DNA of 6,299 nt, taken from positions 1-6,299 of the forward strand of contig JAAZAH010000055.1 in the NCBI GenBank assembly GCA_012514415.1, given 5' to 3'. Shown here piece by piece: positions 1 to 5,804 of this stretch. The notes beneath the pieces were generated by a model. The model was not told the DNA's origin, searched no databases, and worked only from the letters and a program-made list of their open reading frames with translations. This stretch comes from Sandaracinaceae bacterium (GTDB lineage Bacteria > Myxococcota_A > Polyangia > Polyangiales > Houyiibacteriaceae). Numbering within the stretch: position 1 is the first letter of the stretch; every line of letters begins with the position of its first letter. The translations under genes were made by a program, and so were the position numbers.

Positions 1-895
1 ACTCGCTCAAGCTCGCTTGACGAAAGAAATAAACGCCTGTCTCCGGGCTATAGTCGTGATGGAAGTTGACGACCGCGATGGGGGGGCTTTCCGAGTCCGA
101 TCCCTCCGGACTATCGAAATCGAGCTCTTCGCGATCGCTGCTCTCTCCTCCATCCCGAGGACGCTGCTCGTTTCGGAGCCCGACTCCCGTCTGAGCGACT
201 TCGGGAATGGGCACCTCAAGAATCGGAAAGCTCGTCGCGATCAGGGCAAGGGCGACAATCGCGATCACAAGATGCGCCGCGCTCCTCCTCAGGCTCCGCG
301 CATGAAGGAGCAGCATCATCAAGAGCGTCGCGCCCACAGCCCCGATGATGAGGAGCACTTCACGCGGATCACCGCCCGCCGAGAGCACCCGATCCGCGAG
401 CTCGAACGGACGGTTGATCGCCCCGTGCCGATGCACTGAAAGGAGCTCCGAAAAAGCGACGAGTAGGAGTCCGGCCTCAATGACTCCAAAGAATCGATGG
501 CGGAGGGAGAGCGCCCGAAGCACAGCGGCAGAAAAGAAGGAGAAATATGCGGCGGTAAGCCCCTCTGCGAGCCGCAGCGCGCTCACGGGGCCAAAAACCG
601 CGGCACTCCACCCACCGACTCGAAGTGCGCCGTCGATGACGAAAAGGCCCATCCCTATAAGAGGAATGACGAGCAGAAAAGCCGCGCTCCGTAGGGCGCT
701 CTCCGAAAGACGCGTGCCGAGGAAGGCCCCGCAAAAGGCCGCGATCGTCGATCCCGCGATGAACTCGACGCCCCCGAGCTCATACGAGAAAAGTCCGGCG
801 GAGGCGTTTACGCCTCCGATGGAAAGCGCCAGTGCAAACGCCGCCAGCGCGTACGCCAGTGCCCCAAGGAGCTGGACTCCGATGGCGAGGCTCAC
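1..895 (-). CDS. Polytopic membrane protein, N-terminal 298 codons, probably transglutaminase-like (TgpA/DUF3488 type); runs off left edge
   Basis: I translated this open frame by hand; it has no stop before the window edge. It starts at GTG 895-893, overlapping the DUF58 stop as GTGA, with two GGAGG runs on the minus strand (908-904 and 904-900), 8 and 4 bases before the GTG. Residues 1-225 hold about six or seven hydrophobic segments (near 5-28, 42-60, 68-88, 95-125, 133-153, 178-197, 207-225). An acidic, Ser/Gly-rich stretch follows (about 240-272), then a soluble region with VVNFHHDYSPETGVYFFRQ near 275-293. Helices, then an extracytoplasmic domain, directly behind DUF58, is the layout of TgpA/DUF3488-type transglutaminase-like proteins, and the last segment resembles the pre-catalytic region I recall from deltaproteobacterial members. 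The Cys-His-Asp core would lie outside the window, so the enzyme assignment is inference. The CDS and its membrane topology are well supported. Confidence 0.82.
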   Translation of the reverse strand, partial: MSLAIGVQLLGALAYALAAFALALSIGGVNASAGLFSYELGGVEFIAGSTIAAFCGAFLGTRLSESALRSAAFLLVIPLIGMGLFVIDGALRVGGWSAAVFGPVSALRLAEGLTAAYFSFFSAAVLRALSLRHRFFGVIEAGLLLVAFSELLSVHRHGAINRPFELADRVLSAGGDPREVLLIIGAVGATLLMMLLLHARSLRRSAAHLVIAIVALALIATSFPILEVPIPEVAQTGVGLRNEQRPRDGGESSDREELDFDSPEGSDSESPPIAVVNFHHDYSPETGVYFFRQASLSE

Positions 896-2193
896 GCCGC
901 CTCCCTCCGTCCGTGAGTCGAGGGAGAGCGCACAATCGAACCGTTCGCCCGGTCCGCGATGAAGACCTCGGTGAACTGCGCTCGGAGACGGCGCTCGACC
1001 TCATCGAGCTCCCGAGCGAGATCGCGAGTGGACGCCTGTCCCTCAAGCTCCATATCCCGGAAGAACACTCTCCTCAAAAACGATCGTGGTCGCCCGTTCA
1101 TTCCATCCACGCCGATGATCGCGCGCGCCGCGCCATGACGCGCGCGGAGGGCCGCCTCGAGCGAATCGAGCCACGCTCCCGTACGCTGCGGCGTGAGGAC
1201 GACGAGCGCAACGGGCCCCTCCTGCTCGGCTTCGTCCAAGAAACGAGAGAGTTCGGTCGGCCCTTCGTATCCACGCGAGCTCGCAATCGCACGCGCCGCT
1301 CGCTCCGCGCCATGGATGAGCCCCGGCGTCCCATCGACCCCGAAAACGATCCGCTCATCGTGTGACAGCGCCTTTACAAGCGTGAGCGCGAGCGCTGACG
1401 CTGCCTCGTCCCCAGGACCCGCCACGAGGTAGAGCGCGATGCGATCCGCCCGCTGTACGGCGATCTCAGGCGAGCGGAGCATGAGCTCTCCGGTCCTCGC
1501 ATAAATCTTCCAGTGGATAAACCGCGCCGGATCGCCCGGGTGATAGCGCCTCAGATCGATCCGATCGCCCTCCGGCGCGCCAAATGGCTCCGAGTGCTCA
1601 TCTCCGAGCGTCGCACTGATAAGGTCGAGTGACGGCTCGTAGCGCCCCGGATCCGGTAGAACGAAGACCTCGCCGAGCCGGCGTCGAAGCGTAATTTCCG
1701 TCAGGCCAAAGGCGTCTCGTACCCGAAACTGCCTTCCGACCGCATCGTGTAGGCCGCGATGCCGCGCCCGAATCTCCTCACGAACGCCCTCGTCGGAACG
1801 GACCTCGCGCCGCTCGAAGCCCGCTTCGTCCATCAGGACCTCCACCTCGACCAACGGAAAGTATCGGAGGTTCGGCTGGCGAAAATCACTGGGGAGAAAG
1901 CGCCCCGCGACAATCCTCAAAGGTTCGACTGACTGCGGAAGCCTCCGTGCCAAATAGAAGGAACCGAGCACGGTGAGTGGGAGGCAGAGCGCAATGAGGA
2001 GGAGGGCTGCATACCCAAAAACGAGGACGACGAAATCCAGCGCGCCGTAAGCGAGATCGCGGAGCGCGACGCCTGCGATCGCGGCGATCAGCACGCCCCG
2101 CGCGGTCAGCGGAAAGAGATCGCGGACCCGCTGGAGATCCCTCTGCAATCGTGAAATAAGCGCTCGCATCGACGATCGGAGCGAGAGAGGCAT
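892..2193 (-). CDS. DUF58 domain protein with two N-terminal membrane segments
   Basis: The 433-residue product belongs to the DUF58 family, membrane-anchored proteins with a VWA-like fold that are usually encoded beside MoxR AAA+ ATPases and transglutaminase-like membrane proteins; their biochemical role is largely undefined. Residues about 32-46 and 50-77 are hydrophobic and form an N-terminal hairpin anchor. A beta-rich region follows (about 85-190). The diagnostic DUF58 block is at 213-236, with LRRYHPGDPARFIHWK and then AR. The C-terminal half (about 250-410) has alternating hydrophobic and polar stretches (IALYLVAG, VALVVLTP) as expected of the VWA-like part. I see no clear MIDAS DxSxS motif. 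Start: ATG 2193-2191 is preceded directly by GAGGGGGG, so GAGG lies 4 bases away; the in-frame ATG at 2169 has no good ribosome site. The gene is 29 bases after the lipoprotein stop and overlaps the next gene by 4 bases, so the three are probably one operon. Family call strong; function unknown. Confidence 0.92.
   Translation of the reverse strand: MPLSLRSSMRALISRLQRDLQRVRDLFPLTARGVLIAAIAGVALRDLAYGALDFVVLVFGYAALLLIALCLPLTVLGSFYLARRLPQSVEPLRIVAGRFLPSDFRQPNLRYFPLVEVEVLMDEAGFERREVRSDEGVREEIRARHRGLHDAVGRQFRVRDAFGLTEITLRRRLGEVFVLPDPGRYEPSLDLISATLGDEHSEPFGAPEGDRIDLRRYHPGDPARFIHWKIYARTGELMLRSPEIAVQRADRIALYLVAGPGDEAASALALTLVKALSHDERIVFGVDGTPGLIHGAERAARAIASSRGYEGPTELSRFLDEAEQEGPVALVVLTPQRTGAWLDSLEAALRARHGAARAIIGVDGMNGRPRSFLRRVFFRDMELEGQASTRDLARELDEVERRLRAQFTEVFIADRANGSIVRSPSTHGRREAA
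896..908 (-). promoter_or_regulatory. Ribosome binding site fixing the GTG start of the membrane protein
   Basis: On the minus strand, upstream of GTG 895-893, lies CGGAGGGAGGCGGC: two overlapping GGAGG cores 8 and 4 bases before the start. They sit inside the last codons of the DUF58 gene. Together with the GTGA stop/start overlap they favour this GTG over downstream starts and indicate translational coupling to DUF58. Confidence 0.6.
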
Positions 2194-2222
2194 CCCCCCT
2201 CATCGCTCCATCGTTATAGCGC

Positions 2223-3914
2223 TCAGCAAAGAGGTGACCAAGCGCAATCGGGATCGTCGCAGCCGTAGAGCCCGTCGCAATCGAGATCAAGGAAAGTGCC
2301 GAGACAGGCGACCTCGAACGGAAGACAGAACGGGCCACCTCCAGTGCTACACGCCGGATCGCTCGAACAGTCGGGATCGGCGCAGTCCACGAGGCCATCG
2401 CAATCGTTATCGACCCCATCCGTGCACGAAGTCTCGCTCGGCGCGCAACATGCCGGGTTACCGGAGCAGTCGGGATCGGCGCAGTCCACGAGGCCATCGC
2501 AATCGTTATCGACCCCATCCGTGCACGAAGTCTCGCTTGTGGTGCAGCAGACTGGATCGCTCGCGCAAGCCGGATCGGCGCAATCGACGAGCCCATTACA
2601 GTCGTTATCGATGCCGTCTGAGCATGAGCTCTCGGTCGCCTCGCAGCAGGCGGGATCGCCAAAGCAGTCCGGATCGTCGCACCCATAAAGACCATTGCAG
2701 TTCGCGTCGATATCCCAGGCGCAAAGCTCAAACGTCAGGCAGTCTCGGCAGCGAAAATCCTCGCTGCAATCCGGATCCTCGCAGTCGATGAGCCCGTCAC
2801 AATCGTCATCGACGCGGTTTCCGCACGCTTCGGGCTGAGGCACGCAGCACGCCGCATCACCCTCGCAGTCCGGATCGTCGCAATCGACGAGCCCATCGCA
2901 GTCGTTATCGATGCCGTCTCCGCAGATCTCGGGGCTGGGAATGCACACGCACGCCGGATCCATGGCGCAATCCGGATCATCGCAATCGGTGAGTCCGTCG
3001 CAGTCGTTATCGATGCCGTCTCCGCAGACCTCGGGACTCGGGATGCATCCACAGGCGGGATCGGGCGCACAATCCGGATCCAAGCAATCGATGAGTCCGT
3101 CGCAATCATCATCGACGCCATTGGAGCAATCCTCGGTCGCATCAGGATGCACCGCCGGATCCCCATCATCGCAATCGTTCCCCCCGCATTCGGCGTCGAT
3201 GAATCCATCGCCATCGGCGTCGGGGCCGATATTGACGCAAGCGTTTCGATCGGGATCGCACGAATCGATCGTGCATGCGACGCCATCGTCGCAATCGGGC
3301 GGGGCGCCGGTCACGCAGCCCACGTCGGGATCGCAGGCACTTTCTCCGTTACAGAAGTTTCCATCGTCGCATCGAGAGTGATCGGGCACGTGGATGCATC
3401 CCCCAATCCCCTCGTCGCAATGATCGATCGTGCATTCAATCCCATCGTCGCAGACCATCGGATCTCCCGGCACGCAGCGCTCGTCCTCACAACGCTCCGC
3501 GCCGTTACAGATCCGTCCGTCGTCGCAATCGGCATCGACGGTGCAGCTCTCACGAATGCATCCAAAACCTGGCTCACAGCGCTCGCCCGGCTCGCAGAGT
3601 GCGTCGCTCGGCTCGAAGACACATGCCCCCTCTTCCTCGGAGCACGAATCAAACGTACACGCGATGCCATCATTACAACGCGGTGCCTCCCCGGGTTGGC
3701 ATTCGCCATCGACACAGATCTCCACGCCATTGCAGAAGAGCCCGTCATCGCAGTCGAGCTCCTCGCATTCGAGCGAGGTCGATCCATCCGAGGCATCCTC
3801 TTCAAAGCGATCCGAGAAATCGGAGATAAGCGAGCGTCCGCAACCATGCGCGATAAGCGCGCTGATCATGAAGCCAAAGAAGAGAATAAAGCGCGAAGAG
3901 GGGTGTTTCGACAT
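2223..3914 (-). CDS. Secreted Cys/Asp-rich repeat lipoprotein with MopE-like metal-binding repeats
   Basis: The product is 563 residues from ATG 3914-3912; the frame is open to TTG 3920, but ATG is preferred, with a weak AGG about 10 bases before it. Residues 1-24 form a signal peptide (basic K3/R8, hydrophobic 9-22) ending in an imperfect lipobox, IAHGC with C25, so it is probably an exported lipoprotein. Residues 50-228 alternate two Cys modules of the types CDDG-x-FCNG-x-E-x-C and CDDG-x-ACTIDSC, resembling Dictyostelium CTDC-type repeats. Residues 231-262 (DADGDGF, NDCDDGDPAVHPDA) look like the putative metal-binding MopE motif (Pfam Cu-binding_MopE). Nine tandem units fill 261-563 around DNDCDGLVDC-x-DPDC. 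I count 85 Cys (about 15%), 84 without the lipobox Cys. No enzymatic motif is visible. It could be a surface, calcium- or metal-binding structural protein. It heads a probable operon with DUF58 and the membrane protein. Gene and repeat class are sure; lipidation and metal identity are inferred. Confidence 0.88.
   Translation of the reverse strand: MSKHPSSRFILFFGFMISALIAHGCGRSLISDFSDRFEEDASDGSTSLECEELDCDDGLFCNGVEICVDGECQPGEAPRCNDGIACTFDSCSEEEGACVFEPSDALCEPGERCEPGFGCIRESCTVDADCDDGRICNGAERCEDERCVPGDPMVCDDGIECTIDHCDEGIGGCIHVPDHSRCDDGNFCNGESACDPDVGCVTGAPPDCDDGVACTIDSCDPDRNACVNIGPDADGDGFIDAECGGNDCDDGDPAVHPDATEDCSNGVDDDCDGLIDCLDPDCAPDPACGCIPSPEVCGDGIDNDCDGLTDCDDPDCAMDPACVCIPSPEICGDGIDNDCDGLVDCDDPDCEGDAACCVPQPEACGNRVDDDCDGLIDCEDPDCSEDFRCRDCLTFELCAWDIDANCNGLYGCDDPDCFGDPACCEATESSCSDGIDNDCNGLVDCADPACASDPVCCTTSETSCTDGVDNDCDGLVDCADPDCSGNPACCAPSETSCTDGVDNDCDGLVDCADPDCSSDPACSTGGGPFCLPFEVACLGTFLDLDCDGLYGCDDPDCAWSPLC
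2226..3134 (-). repeat. Nine tandem six-Cys repeat units, period 99-102 bp
   Basis: In the 563-residue numbering the first Cys of each unit is at 263, 297, 331, 364, 398, 431, 464, 497 and 537, giving steps of 34, 34, 33, 34, 33, 33, 33 and 40 residues. Units 1-8 each carry six Cys and unit 9 has five, the last being the C-terminal residue. The consensus is C-x-DGIDNDCDGLVDC-x-DPDC-x-x-DPAC. Units 5 and 9 diverge: they read GLYGCDDPDC and lack the Asp that follows LV in the others. The array is entirely coding; all unit lengths are multiples of three. Confidence 0.9.
2368..2537 (-). repeat. Identical 71-bp segments 99 bp apart (units 7 and 8), recent duplication
   Basis: Bases 2368-2438 and 2467-2537 are identical over 71 bp with an offset of exactly 99 bp. 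They encode the matching parts of units 7 and 8 (SETSCTDGVDNDCDGLVDCADPDC in both, allowing for the ends). Other unit pairs in the array differ at many synonymous and non-synonymous sites, so this pair is the youngest duplication or has been homogenised by gene conversion. Confidence 0.9.
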
Positions 3915-3941
3915 CGGCAAAGGACCTGAGTTGGCGTGACA

Positions 3942-3971
3942 AACATATCAAAATCGCGACCGACTGCACAA
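3942..3971 (-). promoter_or_regulatory. Possible sigma-70-like promoter of the lipoprotein operon
   Basis: On the minus strand, TTGTGC (3971-3966) and TATGTT (3947-3942) are separated by 18 bases, inside a locally AT-richer stretch (GATTTTGATATGTTTG). Each box matches only three to four of six consensus bases. Initiation would fall near 3935, giving about a 20-base leader before ATG 3914. The position is right but the boxes are weak; overlapping -10 alternatives such as GATATG exist. Confidence 0.25.
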
Positions 3972-4011
3972 TTTACCGCTGTAGCTGTGAGACGAAGAAT
4001 GCGCGAAACTC

Positions 4012-4039
4012 TTGATCCTTCGGATGGGGTGGTTAGCAT
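4012..4039 (+). promoter_or_regulatory. Possible sigma-70-like promoter of the ABC operon
   Basis: TTGATC (4012-4017) and TAGCAT (4034-4039) are 16 bases apart, each matching four of six consensus bases. Initiation near 4046 would give a leader of about 75 bases containing the G/C-rich hairpins at 4063-4091. A competing possibility is the -10-like pair TTTAAT (4093-4098) and TAGAAT (4098-4103), but the expected -35 position for it holds only a G run. Confidence 0.35.
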
Positions 4040-4062
4040 CCTTGCGGCCTGCTGTGCGCCCC

Positions 4063-4091
4063 CTCCCTACCCTAGGGGGGGAGCGTCCCCC
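4063..4091 (+). promoter_or_regulatory. Two mutually exclusive hairpins in the ABC operon leader (attenuator-like)
   Basis: Hairpin A pairs CTCCCT (4063-4068) and CC (4070-4071) with the G run and GAG (4076-4083), with a bulged A4069 and the loop CTAG. Hairpin B pairs GGGGGA (4077-4082) with TCCCCC (4086-4091) around the loop GCG and is followed by GTTTAAT. Both use the same G run, so only one can form at a time. B resembles an intrinsic terminator with a short T tract. Regulation is inferred; the pairing is seen in the sequence. Confidence 0.3.
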
Positions 4092-4120
4092 GTTTAATAG
4101 AATGCTGAGAGTGCTGTGCC

Positions 4121-5092
4121 ATGGTGGAAAGCGACGTCATGATACGAGCGGAATCCCTGTCAAAGCGCTACGGCGAAGCAGAGGCGTTACGCGACGCTTC
4201 ATTCGCGATTAAGCGCGGCGAGATCGTCGGGTTCTTGGGGCCGAACGGTGCCGGGAAAACGACCACGATGAAGATTCTCACTTGTTTCATCGCACCGACT
4301 TCGGGGAAGGCGTCGGTCGCGGGCTGCGATGTCCAGCTCGATCCCGTCGGTGCGCGGAAAAACATCGGTTACCTCCCCGAGCACAACCCGCTTTATACCG
4401 AGATGCTCGTCACCGAATACCTCGAATATGCCGCCGCGATGCGGGGAATCCGCGGAAACGACGCAAAGAGGCGCATCCGAGCGGTCGTCGAGGAGACCGA
4501 TCTGGGTCCGAAATTCGGCGCTGAGATCCGTGAGCTCTCGAAGGGGTATCGACAACGCGTCGGCCTCGCTCAAGCATTGCTTCACGAACCTCCCATCTTG
4601 ATCCTAGACGAGCCCTTGAGCGGCCTCGACCCCAACCAAGCTCGAGGTGTCCGCGAGCTCATCCGTGAACTCGGAAGGGAACGCACGGTGATTCTCTCCA
4701 CCCATCACCTCCCCGAGGTCGAGACGACCTGCGATCGCGTGCTCATCATCTCGGGTGGAAAGATCGTGGCAGATTCAACCCCTCAAGAGCTGAAGCGGAG
4801 CCAAGGGAGAGAAACGCTCGCGCTCTGCCTCAAAAAGCTCGATGGGTTCGATGGGGACGCCTTCGTTCGCGCTGTGGGTGATGCCGAGGAGATCCGCTCG
4901 GTTCGGCCCGTTGCGAGCGAAGAGCCGGCCGAGCTCCACTTCGAGATCATCCCCTCTGAGCGTGGAGACGCGCGTGAGCGACTCTTCCACGAGGTGGTCG
5001 CGCGCGGCGGCGTCGTCCTCGGCCTCGAACGCCGAGGGGGTGGCCTCGAAGACATTTTCCGCAGCCTGACCGGCGGAAAGGAGCGAAGCTGA
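4121..5092 (+). CDS. ABC transporter ATP-binding protein, GldA/ABC-2 export type
   Basis: This 323-residue cytoplasmic ATPase would power the permease encoded next. Walker A is GPNGAGKT at 40-47, the Q-loop region is GYLPEHNPLY at 83-92 (Glu where many ABC proteins have Gln, usual in this branch), the signature is LSKGYRQR at 139-146, Walker B is ILILDEP at 159-165, the D-loop is SGLD at 167-170, and the switch His is in STHH (H195). After the nucleotide-binding domain (to about 225) comes a C-terminal accessory domain of about 90 residues ending in LEDIFRSLT, common in ABC-2 exporters. All catalytic motifs are intact. Start: ATG 4121 is used here; ATG 4139 (residue 7, beginning MIRAESLSKRYG) fits family N-termini as well and has a GGTGGA upstream. 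The stop overlaps the permease ATG by one base. The nearest functional relative by gene order is GldA of the gliding ABC complex; the substrate here is unknown. Confidence 0.93.
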   Translation: MVESDVMIRAESLSKRYGEAEALRDASFAIKRGEIVGFLGPNGAGKTTTMKILTCFIAPTSGKASVAGCDVQLDPVGARKNIGYLPEHNPLYTEMLVTEYLEYAAAMRGIRGNDAKRRIRAVVEETDLGPKFGAEIRELSKGYRQRVGLAQALLHEPPILILDEPLSGLDPNQARGVRELIRELGRERTVILSTHHLPEVETTCDRVLIISGGKIVADSTPQELKRSQGRETLALCLKKLDGFDGDAFVRAVGDAEEIRSVRPVASEEPAELHFEIIPSERGDARERLFHEVVARGGVVLGLERRGGGLEDIFRSLTGGKERS

Positions 5093-5802
5093 TGCCTCTC
5101 GTCGTCACCATCGCGTCACGGCAGTTCCGTAGCTTCTTCAACGGCCCAACCGCCTATATCGTCCTCGCGCTCGTTCTCTTCTCGCTCGGCTTCCTTTTTT
5201 GGGAGACCTTTTTCCTTTACGATCGCGCAAGCCTCCGCGAGATGTTCAATCTCCTCCGTGCGATCCTCGTCGTAGCCACTCCGGCCCTTACGATGGGACT
5301 CATCGCCGAGGAAAAACGCACCGGCACCATCGAACTTCTGCTCACGATGCCCGTCACGGACCGCCAAGTCCTCCTTGGTAAATATCTCGGCGTCCTCGCG
5401 TTCTTCATGGTGCTCATCGCGCTCACTTTCCCCTACGCCATCACGGTCGCCACGCTCGGCCCGCTCGATTGGGGACCGGTCTTTTCTGGCTACCTCGGAC
5501 TTTTTCTTCAAGGCGCGGCGATGCTCGCCATCGGCCTCATGGCATCGACGATCAGCGACAATCAGATCGTAGCCTTCTTCGTCGGACTCATGCTCATTGC
5601 CGCGTTCGCGATGATCGGGATGCTCCTCCCGCTCCTGCCCGTTCCCATCGCGTCCATCGCCGAGTACGTCTCCTTCACCTATCACTTCGACGGGCTTTCC
5701 CGGGGAGTGATCGATCTACGCGCCATCCTTTATTACCTCAGCATCGCGCTCATCGCGGGGCTGATCGCGCTCCGCTCGCTTGAGAGTCGTTCATGGAGTT
5801 GA
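5092..5802 (+). CDS. ABC-2 type permease, GldF-like
   Basis: The 236-residue integral membrane protein has about six helices (near 21-43, 53-72, 99-121, 131-155, 158-182, 210-229), so it is the membrane half of the exporter powered by the preceding ATPase. Between helices 2 and 3 it carries the typical ABC-2 segment: LTMGLIAEEKRTGTIELLL (66-84), then TMPVTDRQVLLGKYLG (85-100), which contacts the ATPase in this family. The length of about 240 residues matches GldF-type permeases rather than the longer two-domain ABC-2 permeases. The start ATG at 5092 forms TGATG with the ATPase stop, and AAGGAG at 5078-5083 lies 8 bases upstream, which supports coupled translation. The end overlaps the region of the next gene's ribosome site. 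The family call is strong; the transported substrate cannot be read from the sequence. Confidence 0.92.
   Translation: MPLVVTIASRQFRSFFNGPTAYIVLALVLFSLGFLFWETFFLYDRASLREMFNLLRAILVVATPALTMGLIAEEKRTGTIELLLTMPVTDRQVLLGKYLGVLAFFMVLIALTFPYAITVATLGPLDWGPVFSGYLGLFLQGAAMLAIGLMASTISDNQIVAFFVGLMLIAAFAMIGMLLPLLPVPIASIAEYVSFTYHFDGLSRGVIDLRAILYYLSIALIAGLIALRSLESRSWS
5795..5798 (+). promoter_or_regulatory. Ribosome binding site deciding the start of the GldG-like gene
   Basis: GGAG at 5795-5798 lies six bases before ATG 5805. An in-frame ATG at 5793 overlaps this site and has no comparable purine run before it, so 5805 is preferred. The site sits within the last codons of the permease, implying coupled translation. 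Confidence 0.55.
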
Positions 5803-5804
5803 AC

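Noticed and set aside
87..89. Glu in place of Gln in the ABC ATPase Q-loop (residue 87 of the protein at 4121-5092)
   Set aside because: YLPE is common in the GldA/ABC-2 exporter branch, so it is not evidence of a defective or unusual ATPase. The coordinates given here are residue numbers within that protein.
131..138. GCGATCGC palindrome and many GATC/CGATCG sites
   Set aside because: They are spread through coding sequence and follow from common codon pairs such as GCG-ATC; I cannot show overrepresentation beyond composition by eye.
17..1365. Plus-strand frames at 17-439, 345-962 and 832-1365
   Set aside because: They lie opposite the membrane protein and DUF58 genes, are low-complexity Arg/Ser/Ala-rich translations and have no domain signal.
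2368..2930. CRISPR-like array of regularly spaced repeats
   Set aside because: The period is 99-102 bp, the units are contiguous diverged coding repeats, and there are no short repeats separated by unique spacers.
2226..3930. Long open frames in other frames of the lipoprotein gene, for example 3147-3929 (+, 260 aa), 2296-2688 (+, 130 aa) and 2735-3286 (-, 183 aa)
   Set aside because: The repeats have periods divisible by three and GC-rich, stop-poor codons, so several frames stay open and show echoing periodic peptides. Only the 3914-2223 frame has a signal peptide, family motifs and a correct operon position.
4012..4212. Small plus-strand frame starting at TTG across the intergenic region
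   Set aside because: It begins inside the proposed -35 box, overlaps the ABC ATPase start out of frame and has no ribosome site or recognisable sequence.
5116..5685. Minus-strand 189-residue frame, very rich in Glu, Arg and His
   Set aside because: It is the complement of the permease; hydrophobic codons read backwards give charged residues. No ribosome site or family motif is visible.
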